This document shows, piece by piece, positions 1 to 11,746 of a stretch of DNA of 64,000 nt (positions are counted from its first letter, which is position 1; each line of letters begins with the position of its first letter). Position numbers and translations under genes: made by a program. Below the pieces are notes generated by a model. It worked only from the letters and a program-made list of their open reading frames with translations. It was not told where the DNA came from and ran no database searches. The stretch is from the NCBI GenBank assembly GCA_016124735.1, contig WGMZ01000033.1, forward strand, positions 1 through 64,000, written 5' to 3'. The DNA comes from Bacteroidota bacterium (GTDB lineage: Bacteria > Bacteroidota > Bacteroidia > UBA8524).

Positions 1-78
1 ATGATCAACTAACTCGAAATACTTCTTTAATCCCTCAGGTAATACCAGATCCAGTAATATGTGTAATGACTCGTGCAT
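1..78 (-). CDS. Transposase N-terminal region, ISAon1-like (partial)
   Basis: The first 26 codons of a minus-strand reading frame that runs off the left edge. It starts at the ATG read from 78 and contains LPEGLKKYFELVDH. This resembles the N-terminal region of ISAon1-type transposases of Bacteroidota, which carry an ILPEGLLEYFE-like stretch; that match is from memory of the family. Only a weak AGGG lies upstream of the start. No terminal inverted repeat could be identified between this start and the tRNA terminator. With so few residues the call could be wrong. Confidence 0.45.
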   Translation of the reverse strand, partial: MHESLHILLDLVLPEGLKKYFELVDH

Positions 79-142
79 AGAATTTATCCCTGCAAAAATC
101 ACCTTTTATTAATCAACCCCACAGGTTTCGTACTTGATCCAT

Positions 143-180
143 AAAAAAGCCTCTCCGAATTATATCGAAGAGGCTTTTTG
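143..180 (-). terminator. Rho-independent terminator after tRNA-Lys
   Basis: The arms GCCTCT (149-154) and AGAGGC (169-174) pair. An inner CGA/TCG extension sits behind a one-base mismatch. On the minus strand the hairpin is followed by six T residues (143-148). It lies directly 3' of the tRNA gene, so it most likely ends that transcript. Confidence 0.8.
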
Positions 181-253
181 TGATCCCTCTGGGGCTCGAA
201 CCCAGGACCCCATCCTTAAAAGGGATGTGCTCTACCAACTGAGCTAAGGAATC
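181..253 (-). tRNA. tRNA-Lys (UUU)
   Basis: A full cloverleaf can be folded by hand on the minus strand. The acceptor stem is GATTCCT/AGGGATC with one G-T pair. The D arm is GCTC-AGTTGGTA-GAGC. The anticodon stem CATCC/GGATG encloses loop CTTTTAA, giving anticodon TTT. The T arm is CTGGG-TTCGAGC-CCCAG and the discriminator base is A. The gene is 73 nt. The 3' CCA is not encoded, so it must be added by the CCA-adding enzyme. Confidence 0.95.
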
Positions 254-334
254 ATTTCCCGTAAAGGGACTGCAAAGGTAAGCGGAGAGAGGAATTATGC
301 AAATACCGGGAATAAAAAAATTTAAAAAATTTCT

Positions 335-1447
335 CTAGTCTTTGATTTTCAATCGATACGTAACATGCTTTTTCCAGGGCTTTGCACCAATGCCCTCCAG
401 CAAGCGCAGCATGCGCGGGTTGAAGTCACCAATCCAGCTCAACTCCATCTCCTTCATGTGCGGGTAATTCCGGGTCGCCTCAAAAACCTTCCAGATCATC
501 CCCGTTTCCAGTCCCTTGTTCTGATGCTCGGGTACCACCCCGAAAACAATGGCCCGCATGCGTTGCACCGGCTGAGTCTTGAGCTGATAAAGCAGCGCCA
601 GCTTTTGCAGGATGCCAAACCTGCCTCTGAACTTCCGGAGCATCGGATTGATGTCGCGGATGCTTACAAAGAAACCCGCCGGCTCGTTGTCTACATAGGC
701 CAGGGAAATCAGATCGTCTTTTACCAGAGGCTTCATCTGCTTCATCATCTTTAAAATCTCCGGCTCCTGAACGGGGTTGAAATGATCGTGCCCCTGCCAT
801 GCGCAGTTGTAGATGCTGCTAAAGTCGCGGGACATCTGTATCAGGTTGCGCGAGTTGAATGAACGGAATGAATAGCCTTCCTTGCTCGTTACTTTTTGAG
901 CGATGGGTCCCAGACGTTCATGGTTAAAATAATCAGCCTGTATCATGGCCGTCTTCTGCTCAAAATCCTGCTCCCAGCCAAAATCCTCGAATAGTCGCTG
1001 GTAATAGGGCAGATGATAATTGTCCTGATAGGCCGGAGCTCCAAACCCTTCGACCAGCAAACCCCAGTATGCGTCGCGCTGTCCGAAATTGATGGGACCC
1101 ACAATTTCGATAAACCCTTGTTGTTTCAACCAGGAGGTAGCCGTAACAAATAGCAAATCGGCCACTTCCTCGTCATCTACCGACTCAAAAAAACCAATGC
1201 CGGCTTCCCGCCATTCTGCCTTGTGCTGGTAAAATGCGGCGATGCGGCCCAGGACCCTTCCCTGCTCCTGCACAATCCAGCGTTTGGCTTTGCCGTGTTG
1301 AAATGCAGGATTTTTTTCTGCATCAAAAATTTTCCGGATATCGGAATGAGGCGGACAAACCCAGTTCGAATCCTTACTGTACAAAGCATGGGGTAGGTTG
1401 AGAAATTGCTTTTCCGTGGCTTTATCCTTAACTTCAATTGCTTCCAT
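335..1447 (-). CDS. GNAT-like N-acetyltransferase family protein
   Basis: A 370-residue protein with an ATG start. The C-terminal half has a GNAT-like acetyl-CoA binding signature (VVPEHQNKGLETG), followed by a conserved end that includes WIGDFNPRMLRLLEG. It resembles the uncharacterised YghO-type group of long acetyltransferase-like proteins, whose substrate is unknown. It stands alone: the tRNA lies downstream and a divergent redoxin gene lies 58 bases upstream. No signal peptide or membrane segment is visible, so it is probably cytoplasmic. The superfamily call is fairly safe; activity is not shown. Confidence 0.7.
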   Translation of the reverse strand: MEAIEVKDKATEKQFLNLPHALYSKDSNWVCPPHSDIRKIFDAEKNPAFQHGKAKRWIVQEQGRVLGRIAAFYQHKAEWREAGIGFFESVDDEEVADLLFVTATSWLKQQGFIEIVGPINFGQRDAYWGLLVEGFGAPAYQDNYHLPYYQRLFEDFGWEQDFEQKTAMIQADYFNHERLGPIAQKVTSKEGYSFRSFNSRNLIQMSRDFSSIYNCAWQGHDHFNPVQEPEILKMMKQMKPLVKDDLISLAYVDNEPAGFFVSIRDINPMLRKFRGRFGILQKLALLYQLKTQPVQRMRAIVFGVVPEHQNKGLETGMIWKVFEATRNYPHMKEMELSWIGDFNPRMLRLLEGIGAKPWKKHVTYRLKIKD

Positions 1448-1505
1448 TTGTTCCGTACAAAGGTGATATTCGCGGAGTCAATTTAGCAACTTAAAATAGA
1501 CCATC

Positions 1506-2042
1506 ATGGAAATCGGAGATAAATTTATCGAGTTCAACCTCAAAGGAGCTGACGGCAAAGTGCACAACGTGTACGAATATGCTGACAAATACGCCCTGTG
1601 CATTGTGTTTACCTGCAATAGCTGCGACTACTCGAAATCTTATGGCCAGCGTCTGATCAAACTGCTCAACAAATACGAGCACGATAGTTTTGGTATCATC
1701 GGTATCAACTCGAATGACGCGGCTCAGAGTCCGGAAGATTCTTTTGAAGAGATGAAGCGCATTTCGGCGAAGCTTGGTTTGGAAACCATGAATTTTATGT
1801 ACCTCCACGACGAAGACCAAAGCATAGCCAAGGCCTATGGGGCTGCCACCAATCCGGAAGTATTCCTCTTCAACTCCAAACGCGAATTGGTGTACCACGG
1901 TGCCATCGACGACAACTGGCAAAATGCCACTCTGGTTACCCGGGTATATCTGGAAGATGCCATTGAATACTGCCTCGACGGACTCGAAGTGGATTTCCCG
2001 GAAGTGAAAGCGGAAGGCTGTCCGATAATATGGAAGAAATAG
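1506..2042 (+). CDS. Thioredoxin-fold redoxin (AhpC/TSA, PRX-like)
   Basis: A 178-residue single-domain thioredoxin-fold protein. C37-N-S-C40 sits where the redox CxxC is expected, after the strand ALCIVF. A TNPEVFLF segment supplies the cis-proline loop. A further cysteine in EGCPIIWKK near the end is typical of the PRX-like1 group. No signal peptide is seen, so it probably acts in the cytoplasm as a thiol reductase or peroxiredoxin. Its substrate cannot be read from sequence. It starts 58 bases from the divergent GNAT gene and ends 42 bases before argS, so it may share a transcript with argS. Confidence 0.85.
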   Translation: MEIGDKFIEFNLKGADGKVHNVYEYADKYALCIVFTCNSCDYSKSYGQRLIKLLNKYEHDSFGIIGINSNDAAQSPEDSFEEMKRISAKLGLETMNFMYLHDEDQSIAKAYGAATNPEVFLFNSKRELVYHGAIDDNWQNATLVTRVYLEDAIEYCLDGLEVDFPEVKAEGCPIIWKK

Positions 2043-2084
2043 GTCGCTTCTTTTTTCGCTTTTCCGCATTTTTGCAGAGCGAAA

Positions 2085-3857
2085 ATGAAAATTGAAATCC
2101 ATCTCAAAGAGCAATTGCAACTTGCTTTCCGTGAACTATATCAGGAAGAAATAGAATCTCCGAAACTGGATAAAACCCGTCCGGAATTTGAAGGCGACTA
2201 TACCCTGGTGGTCTTTCCTTACCTGCGTCAATCCAAAACTGGTCCCGAGCAAACAGCCCAAAACCTGGGAAACTGGATACTAAACCATTCCGACTGGGTT
2301 TCTGATTTCAATGTAATCAAAGGCTTTCTCAATCTGGTGATCGCCGATAGCTATTGGACAGATTTCGCCAACGAATACCTGACAGACGCGTCTCAGATAA
2401 CACATACCGCAGACGGAAAAGATACGCGTATCATGGTGGAATATTCTTCGCCTAACACGAACAAGCCGCTTCATCTTGGACATATTCGGAATAACTTATT
2501 GGGATATTCTGTCTCCAAAATTTTGGAGCATAACGGATACGAAGTAATCAAAGCCAACCTGATCAACGATCGGGGAATCCATATCTGCAAGAGCATGCTT
2601 GCCTGGATGAAATTCGGCGCGGGCGAAACCCCTGAGAGTTCCGGTCTCAAAGGTGATCATCTGGTAGGTAAATACTATGTTGCCTTCGATAAAGCCTATA
2701 AGCAGGAAATCGATGATTTAGTCGCTTCCGGAAAGAATAAGGAAGAGGCAGAAAAACAAGCCCCACTCTTGTTGGAAGCCCAGGAAATGCTCCGTAAATG
2801 GGAAGCTAAAGATCCGGAAACCATTCGCGTTTGGGAGATGATGAATGGCTGGGTTTACGCCGGTTTCGAGCAAACATACCGGCGCATGGGTGTTTCTTTC
2901 GATCAGTTCTATTATGAATCCAATACCTATCTGCTGGGAAAAGACATCGTCAACGAGGGCCTGGAAAAAGGGATACTCTATCAAAAAGAAGATGGATCGG
3001 TATGGATTGACCTGACCTCCGAAAAGCTGGACCAAAAACTCCTGCTACGTTCCGATGGAACATCCGTGTATATGACTCAGGATCTGGGGACCGCCGATTT
3101 GAAGTTTCAGGAATACCAAATGCCACGAAGCATTTATGTGGTAGGAAATGAACAGGATTACCATTTCAAGGTGCTTTTTTCTATTCTGAATAAGCTGGAA
3201 AGACCCTATGCCGAAGGACTTTATCATTTGAGTTATGGAATGGTAGACTTGCCCAGCGGCAAGATGAAATCCCGAGAAGGCACCGTGGTAGATGCAGATG
3301 ATTTGATGGATGAAATGCATCAAACAGCCGATACTATTACGCGTGAACTGGGCAAGATTGAAGGCCTGAGTGAGGAAGAACTCTACTCATTATTTGAAAA
3401 GATTGGTATGGGTGCACTCAAGTATTTCCTTCTCAAAGTGGATCCGGGCAAAAGAATTCTCTTCGACCCGAAAGAATCCATCGACTTTCAGGGAAATACC
3501 GGTCCGTTTTTACAGTACACTTTTGCCCGTATCAATTCCCTGCAAAGCAATGCAGGAGATTGGTCATTTGGCTCATACACCGGAGCCTTAGAAGCACAGG
3601 AAAAAGATTTGATTCGCTACCTGCATGATTTACCCGGAACCATTCGTGCGGCAGGAAAAAATTACAGTCCTGCATTGATTGCCAACTATGTTTACGACCT
3701 GGTAAAAAGCTACAACCGTTTCTATCATGATCTTCCTGTGTTGAAGGAAGAAAATGCGGAAAAACGCAACTTGCGATTGATGCTGAGCAAAGCCACTGCC
3801 GAAGCCATTTCCGCCTGTTTCGCCATGTTGGGAATTCCCGAGGTAGAGAAAATGTAA
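2085..3857 (+). CDS. argS: Arginyl-tRNA synthetase
   Basis: A 590-residue class I synthetase that charges tRNA-Arg with arginine using ATP. The N-terminal Arg-tRNA additional domain spans about residues 1-85. The HIGH-type motif HLGH is at 130-133, inside SPNTNKPLHLGH. The KMSKS-type motif appears as KMKS at 393-396. The C-terminal DALR anticodon-binding domain is alpha-helical and ends in MLGIPEVEKM. Length is normal for the family. The ATG start lies just after GAGCGAAA. No convincing terminator is seen before the next gene. Confidence 0.97.
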   Translation: MKIEIHLKEQLQLAFRELYQEEIESPKLDKTRPEFEGDYTLVVFPYLRQSKTGPEQTAQNLGNWILNHSDWVSDFNVIKGFLNLVIADSYWTDFANEYLTDASQITHTADGKDTRIMVEYSSPNTNKPLHLGHIRNNLLGYSVSKILEHNGYEVIKANLINDRGIHICKSMLAWMKFGAGETPESSGLKGDHLVGKYYVAFDKAYKQEIDDLVASGKNKEEAEKQAPLLLEAQEMLRKWEAKDPETIRVWEMMNGWVYAGFEQTYRRMGVSFDQFYYESNTYLLGKDIVNEGLEKGILYQKEDGSVWIDLTSEKLDQKLLLRSDGTSVYMTQDLGTADLKFQEYQMPRSIYVVGNEQDYHFKVLFSILNKLERPYAEGLYHLSYGMVDLPSGKMKSREGTVVDADDLMDEMHQTADTITRELGKIEGLSEEELYSLFEKIGMGALKYFLLKVDPGKRILFDPKESIDFQGNTGPFLQYTFARINSLQSNAGDWSFGSYTGALEAQEKDLIRYLHDLPGTIRAAGKNYSPALIANYVYDLVKSYNRFYHDLPVLKEENAEKRNLRLMLSKATAEAISACFAMLGIPEVEKM

Positions 3858-3971
3858 AGATGGGCAAGTAACTATTGCTTTTCCAATTGCGTATGAATTG
3901 GGTACTCACCCCTATAACACATGCGTAGATTTTCGTCTAAATTTATTCTTCATCTTGCAGCATTTTAGTGG

Positions 3972-4817
3972 ATGACTTTATCTTTTCAACCATTGAAACC
4001 TGTGAAACACTTACGATACCTCTTCTGGATAATTGCCTGTATTATTCTTTTTGGGAATTCTTCCTGTCAGCAAAGATATCGCCATGTAAAAAAAGTGCAT
4101 ATCGGACAGCAAATGGCCGATCGCAAGGCGAATCAATTGAATAAAACGGATGAACAAGAGCCAAATCACTCCGTGGCTTTCACAGATGAATCTCTAACGG
4201 ATCTTGAGTCCACATCCCTGACAATTGATACAATTAACATTGGTATTCAGACAAGCGCAAAGAACATAAACACAAAATCCTCTCCAATAAAAATTGAACC
4301 GGAACCTTTCGTCTCTTTCCAGGATTCCAGTAAAAAAAGTGAAACGCCTGCCCAGGGAAAGCACCCGGGTTTTTGGCAAAACGACAATGTCTACACGGTT
4401 GCACTTTTCATTCTTATATTACTGGGAATTGGGTTAGTCTTGAATGCTGTAATTGGCACCATTCTGATTTTATATATCGTACCCTCTTACTCCTATTCGG
4501 TAATGCCAGTTATTGGTTACTTGTTATTGGCTGTTCTTGTAAAAATCCCAATCAAGCATTTCATTGGGTATTTTATCGGTAAAAAAAGACTCAAGAAAGA
4601 CTTCCCCCGGAAAAATAATTTTGATCTTACTTTTTTCATCGCATCCATAATAGCTGCTCTTTTGGGAATTTTTGGTTTTGTTCTACCTCAGGTGTTTGCT
4701 TACCCATTCGCCGTTCCCGCCATAATGTTTCTTTTGGCTCTAGTATTTATTGCCGCAGTTGTCTTCTGCATACTCTATGTGATCAAGTGGAGAAAAATGA
4801 AGCTTAAAAAATCTTGA
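3972..4817 (+). CDS. Membrane protein with lipoprotein-like N-terminus (unknown function)
   Basis: A 281-residue protein with no recognised family. The N-terminus (residues 1-34) has a basic stretch, a hydrophobic run and a cysteine in GNSSCQQ, which could be a lipoprotein cleavage site or a simple signal anchor. A polar, Ser/Thr/Lys-rich linker of about 100 residues follows. The C-terminal half holds about four hydrophobic segments and ends in [15 protein letters not shown] broken paralogue of this C-terminal half lies just downstream (4995-5201), so the gene was probably once duplicated around a sirtuin gene. Function is unknown. Confidence 0.6.
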   Translation: MTLSFQPLKPVKHLRYLFWIIACIILFGNSSCQQRYRHVKKVHIGQQMADRKANQLNKTDEQEPNHSVAFTDESLTDLESTSLTIDTINIGIQTSAKNINTKSSPIKIEPEPFVSFQDSSKKSETPAQGKHPGFWQNDNVYTVALFILILLGIGLVLNAVIGTILILYIVPSYSYSVMPVIGYLLLAVLVKIPIKHFIGYFIGKKRLKKDFPRKNNFDLTFFIASIIAALLGIFGFVLPQVFAYPFAVPAIMFLLALVFIAAVVFCILYVIKWRKMKLKKS

Positions 4818-4827
4818 AACGTTTATC

Positions 4828-4992
4828 ATGCGAAAAAAACTTGTTGGTTTAAGCGGTGCCGGAATGAGTGCGGAAAGCGGACTAAAAACCTTTCGCGATG
4901 CAGATGAATTATGGGAAGGCCACGATGTATATGAGGTGGCCAGTCCGCATCTGATGCTGGATAAGGAGATTAGCCACTTCATTCCAGGCGTT
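4828..4992 (+). pseudogene. Sirtuin (Sir2/CobB) 5' remnant
   Basis: The ATG at 4828 opens a sirtuin N-terminus with the NAD-binding signature [15 protein letters not shown], then [13 protein letters not shown]. This is characteristic of class III NAD-dependent deacylases (CobB). Homology fades after about 55 residues, near DKEISHF. The frame then runs on without meaning to a stop at 5100. The rest of the Rossmann fold, the catalytic HG motif and the zinc cysteines are all missing. A functional deacylase is impossible. The remnant begins 10 bases after the preceding membrane gene. Confidence 0.75.
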
Positions 4993-4994
4993 AA

Positions 4995-5201
4995 GCCAGG
5001 ATCAGTAAGGAACTGCACAAAAAACCAACCCTTGATTATGTCCTCTGTTTTTCAGCCGCGTTCTTTTTGTTATCTGTTTTCGTGTATACCGAAATATTGA
5101 CTTCGATATATATGTTATCAGACGTTCCATTTTTCTCAGCAATTCCACTCCTGATCCTGTTAATCTTTTGCCTTCAGTATGCGATTAATTGGAGAAAATA
5201 G
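4995..5201 (+). pseudogene. 3' remnant of a paralogue of the 3972-4817 membrane protein
   Basis: After the TAA at 4992-4994, another frame reads [17 protein letters not shown], then two hydrophobic segments, then FCLQYAINWRK and a TAG at 5199-5201. This matches the C-terminal part of the upstream gene: [17 protein letters not shown] corresponds to [17 protein letters not shown], and [11 protein letters not shown] to FCLQYAINWRK. DNA similarity is also visible near the ends (TATGnGATnAAnTGGAGAAAA). Only a late ATG (5112) is available, so it is best read as a broken paralogue. The piece adjoins the sirtuin remnant. Confidence 0.6.
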
Positions 5202-5213
5202 ATCTTGCACTAA

Positions 5214-8419
<3,206 letters not shown>

Positions 8420-8451
8420 AATCAAGAAAGTCCTTCGTACTTCCTGCTTCC

Positions 8452-8910
8452 CTACCGATTCTTATAATTCTTCTCATACAAAGCAATCCAGTCTTGCGCT
8501 GTCATCTTTCTGCTTAGTTCTGCGATGAGCTCATAGGGGATTTGGTCCATCTTCTTCAAACGCACGCAGCTCTTGCCCATATCCAGCTTGCCCTTTACCC
8601 GCTTTCCATATTCTTCCACAAACCAATTCAGGAGTTGTGGATCGGCATACATGCCCATGTGGTAAAAGCCGATAAAGTTCTTTTGTGAGGCAATGCTTAT
8701 AAAAGGCAAAGGCAATTTGGGGTCGCAGTGGTAGCCGGGAGGATAAACAGAATGCGGCACCACATAGCCAATCATGCCATAGCTCATGGTTTCTTCGAAG
8801 CCGTCAGGTAAATTTTCGAGAATAGCGGCTCTCAGTTTTTCCATCGGCTCTTTGCGGTCCTCTGGAATTTGAGCCATGTATTGGTCGGGAGTTTGTGCTT
8901 GGTATTGCAT
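8452..8910 (-). CDS. DUF1801 domain protein
   Basis: A 152-residue protein of the DUF1801 family. Typical features are the opening YMAQIPEDRKEPMEKLR, then GFEETMSYGMIGYVVP, then KNFIGFYHMGMYAD. Relatives include the Bacillus frataxin-like iron-binding proteins and many uncharacterised cytoplasmic proteins, so function here is unknown. It is convergent with ligA with only 32 bases between stops, and no terminator is seen there. Confidence 0.8.
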   Translation of the reverse strand: MQYQAQTPDQYMAQIPEDRKEPMEKLRAAILENLPDGFEETMSYGMIGYVVPHSVYPPGYHCDPKLPLPFISIASQKNFIGFYHMGMYADPQLLNWFVEEYGKRVKGKLDMGKSCVRLKKMDQIPYELIAELSRKMTAQDWIALYEKNYKNR

Positions 8911-9156
8911 GGGATCGGTTTAACAGGAACAAAATAAAACAACCACCACCTTTATTCCTCCATGGAATCTTCATCTATGTATCCATCCGTGGTATTATAT
9001 CCATGCAGTGTCTTCCCTTCTTTTGTTTCAATTTGAATCTCGTAAAGCAGATGAATTGTCTCCATATTTTTCCATCCCAATATCTCCACCTCACAAAGTC
9101 ACAATATCTCAACGTCTTTGTGCTCCTGTACTCTGTACTTGTCTACTCTATTTTAT

Positions 9157-9164
9157 ACCTTTGT
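9157..9164 (+). promoter_or_regulatory. Possible Bacteroidota -7 box (TACCTTTG)
   Basis: TACCTTTG fits the TAnnTTTG -7 consensus exactly and lies just before the first plausible start codons of the DUF6913 gene. A TTG lies only about 14 bases upstream, less than the usual 19-20, so the -33 half is weak. If real, transcription would start close to the GTG/TTG codons. Confidence 0.35.
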
Positions 9165-9699
9165 GCTCTTGAAGAAATTCTTTGCCAAACGAGCCATCCG
9201 GCAGGCTGCCAAAGCGAGCAGCAAGCGTGAACGTAAAATTCGTTCAATCGGACCCGGCGTTAAAGTGGGAATTCTCTTCAATGCCGAGGACGCCTCAAGG
9301 CGACAATTAATTGAAAAATTCCGGGAAGAGCTTATGAAAGAAGGAGCTCTGGTCACTGCGCTGGGGTATTTTAGCAGCAAAGAGTTTCCCGAAAAACTGG
9401 TGTTCAAACCGGGTTTCGATTATTTGAAAAAAGCGGATTTCGATTGGAAAGGCTTGAGCAATGGGTCGGTAACGGATAAACTGAATGCTAGTGCATTGGA
9501 TATCCTGATTGTGATCGATTCGCAAGAAGACCTGCCCCTGCTTTATCTGGCTGCCAAAAGCAATGCGGGTTACCGTATTGGAGCTTACAACGAATCCAAT
9601 ACCGCTTGCTTTGATTTTATGTTCGACCTGGGCACAAACAACACGAATGAAAACCTGGTAAAGCAATGTTTGCATTACCTGAAACACTTGAAGCAATGA
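9163..9699 (+). CDS. DUF6913 family protein
   Basis: A short alpha/beta protein of about 178 residues, similar to the DUF6913 proteins of Bacteroidota. The basic N-terminus (LLKKFFAKRAIRQAAKASSKRERK) is followed by strands and helices with conserved DILIVIDSQEDLPLLYLAAKS and GYRIGAYNE. The start is uncertain: GTG 9163, TTG 9169 or an upstream TTG at 9118. I prefer 9163, because the residues before it do not look like this family. The stop overlaps the dapA start (ATGA), suggesting coupled translation. Function is unknown. Confidence 0.65.
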   Translation: MLLKKFFAKRAIRQAAKASSKRERKIRSIGPGVKVGILFNAEDASRRQLIEKFREELMKEGALVTALGYFSSKEFPEKLVFKPGFDYLKKADFDWKGLSNGSVTDKLNASALDILIVIDSQEDLPLLYLAAKSNAGYRIGAYNESNTACFDFMFDLGTNNTNENLVKQCLHYLKHLKQ

Positions 9700-10571
9700 T
9701 AAATTTGTATGGAACCGGAGTAGCCATGGTTACTCCTTTTGAGGCCGATGGAAGCGTAGATTATGCCGCGTTGAGAATGTTAACCCGTCATCTGGTAGAC
9801 AACAAGATTGAGTACCTGGTGGTGATGGGAACCACCGGCGAAAGTGCTACGCTGAGCAGCGACGAGAAGCGCAAAATCTTTGATACGGTTCTGGATGAAA
9901 ACAAGGGTGCAATTCCAGTGATAGCCGGAATGGGTGGTAACAATACCGCTGAGCTTCTAAACGGATTCAAACAATTCAATTTTGATGGTATTTCTGCTAT
10001 ACTTTCAGTAAGTCCATACTACAACAAACCGAATCAGGCCGGCATCAGTGCACATTATACCGCCCTGGCAGATGCTTCTCCTCTTCCGGTTATTCTGTAC
10101 AATGTGCCGGGAAGAACTGGTTCCAACATGACCGCCGAAACAACTTTGGCCCTTGCCGAACATAAAAATATCGTGGCCATGAAAGAAGCCAGCGGCAATA
10201 TGGAACAATGCATGGAAATTCTGCGCCATCGCCCGAATGATTTCTATGTTTTGTCGGGAGATGATGCCCTTACCTTGCCATTGCTTAGCATGGGGATGGA
10301 TGGTGTAATATCGGTTATAGCCAATGCTTACCCACGCAATTTCTCAGAATTGGTGCGCATGGCCTTGGGCGGTAACTTCAAGGCAGCCCGCGAACTCCAT
10401 TATGGTTTGCTTGGAATGATGAACGAAATTTTTGCCGATGGAAGTCCGGGAGGCATCAAAGAAATCCTGAATCATCTTGGTATCTGCGGCACTCATGTTC
10501 GTCTGCCTCTGATGAATGTGAACCCAAGCGTTCGTGCTAAACTGATTGCACTGGCGAAGAGTTATAGTTAG
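9696..10571 (+). CDS. dapA: 4-hydroxy-tetrahydrodipicolinate synthase
   Basis: A 291-residue class I aldolase-type enzyme. It condenses pyruvate with aspartate semialdehyde at the first committed step of lysine and diaminopimelate synthesis. Visible motifs are GTTGES (45-50), YYNKP, Y135-NVPGRT, the Schiff-base lysine K163 in MKEASGN, and SGDD. I chose the ATG at 9696, where MINLYGTGVAMVTPF begins, over an upstream ATG at 9666 inside the previous gene. It overlaps the DUF6913 stop by ATGA. Confidence 0.96.
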   Translation: MINLYGTGVAMVTPFEADGSVDYAALRMLTRHLVDNKIEYLVVMGTTGESATLSSDEKRKIFDTVLDENKGAIPVIAGMGGNNTAELLNGFKQFNFDGISAILSVSPYYNKPNQAGISAHYTALADASPLPVILYNVPGRTGSNMTAETTLALAEHKNIVAMKEASGNMEQCMEILRHRPNDFYVLSGDDALTLPLLSMGMDGVISVIANAYPRNFSELVRMALGGNFKAARELHYGLLGMMNEIFADGSPGGIKEILNHLGICGTHVRLPLMNVNPSVRAKLIALAKSYS

Positions 10572-10622
10572 GGAGGCTGGCAAAAGAGTTCAGATTTCAG
10601 TGTTAAGATTCTGAATAGAAAC

Positions 10623-10650
10623 AAAAAGCCGTTCCGGACCTCCGGGCCGG
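10623..10650 (-). terminator. Possible terminator after the recN-rhomboid genes
   Basis: On the minus strand a GC-rich imperfect hairpin (GCC-CGG-AGGT-CCG, then a small bulge, then GGC) is followed by TTTTTG. It lies about 35 bases past the rhomboid stop. The stem is interrupted, so support is moderate. Confidence 0.4.
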
Positions 10651-10684
10651 GAGACAAAAAATAGTTGACCGGACTAAGAGCCCA

Positions 10685-11746
10685 TTACGGCCTCAGAAAG
10701 ACCTCTTTCTCCAAATACTCGATGCCTGCTTTCTTTTCCTGGTAAAGGGGATACAGAAAAGTTCCGTCGTGACGAAGAAAATCGATCACAAGTTGGTATC
10801 GTTTCTTATTCAATCGGCAATACAATTCTATCTGCTGCATTTTAACCAGCAAAGGTTCGGGCATATCCGGGTTTTGGTATTTAACGGCTGTATCAATCGC
10901 CGACTGCCAATGTTGAATCCCGTCCCTAAAAGCATTGCTATCTTCTCCATGAAGCCAGGCCAAATCGGCCTCTGCTTTTTCCAGGCGCAAAACGTTTCGC
11001 ACCTTTTGAAAATCGGCGAGTGGATTGCTCAAACCTTTTCCAAGCACCACTACAGACATAAAAGCCAGGAAGGATAAAAAGCCCAAAGCCCCGCGAATTG
11101 GCAAGGCAATGCCAGGATTCGATTTGATAAAGCCGAATGCCACTCCTGTCAAAATGCCCGCCAGCATGCCACCGATATGGGCTGCATGATCAATTTGTGT
11201 ATTGAAGAATCCATACACTGTTTGAAGAATAAACAGGACAAAAAGCAGGAATACATGGGGTACCAAATCCTTGAAATAAGAAGACTGTGTAAACAATAAG
11301 ATGAGGCATGCACCGAAAAGAGCATATACCATGGCAGAAGCCCCAACACTCAGCAGATAGGGATACCAGAAAAAGGAGACGCTATTGCCACAAAGCCCTC
11401 CGAAAAGCATCAGGAGACCAATATTTTTCCAGCCCAGCAATGGCTCCAAAACACGCCCCAATATCCAAAGAACAAATACATTCACTACCAGATGGAATAT
11501 TCCGCGATGGATAAACAGTGCCGTAAACAATCTCCATAGTTGTCCGTCGATCACCGCACTTCTTTGATTGGCACCCCAATCAAACAACGCGATTGGATCC
11601 GGACTGAGCGCATTGACTCCATCAAAAGTCATCCAGAAAAAAATCAGGATTTCTACGATAGCCACCAAAGGTACCAGCCAAAAATCTGTTCCCGGAATAA
11701 GGTCCAGATGCAATTTCTTTTGTTCTGGTCTGAGCTGCTTTTCCAT
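10685..11746 (-). CDS. Rhomboid family intramembrane serine protease
   Basis: A 353-residue polytopic protease that cuts transmembrane helices. About six membrane segments occupy the first 240 residues. The WR motif is in QLWRLFTALFIH. The catalytic serine is S137, in GASA instead of the usual GASG. The catalytic histidine is H190 in DHAAHIGGMLAG. The last 110 residues form a soluble helical tail. Its start overlaps the recN stop by one base (TAATG), so it is probably the last gene of the bamD-recN transcript. The serine-histidine pair is intact, so activity is likely. Confidence 0.9.
   Translation of the reverse strand: MEKQLRPEQKKLHLDLIPGTDFWLVPLVAIVEILIFFWMTFDGVNALSPDPIALFDWGANQRSAVIDGQLWRLFTALFIHRGIFHLVVNVFVLWILGRVLEPLLGWKNIGLLMLFGGLCGNSVSFFWYPYLLSVGASAMVYALFGACLILLFTQSSYFKDLVPHVFLLFVLFILQTVYGFFNTQIDHAAHIGGMLAGILTGVAFGFIKSNPGIALPIRGALGFLSFLAFMSVVVLGKGLSNPLADFQKVRNVLRLEKAEADLAWLHGEDSNAFRDGIQHWQSAIDTAVKYQNPDMPEPLLVKMQQIELYCRLNKKRYQLVIDFLRHDGTFLYPLYQEKKAGIEYLEKEVFLRP

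Noticed and set aside
8930-9120. Possible repeats around CCATCCGTGG and TCACAAAGTCACAATATCTC
   Set aside because: No copy elsewhere in the window was found, so there is nothing to support a repeat.
8895-9162. Plus-strand open frame of 111 codons before the DUF6913 gene
   Set aside because: It has no family resemblance, is rich in hydrophobic and Cys/Leu codons, and overlaps the DUF1801 start; it looks like chance.
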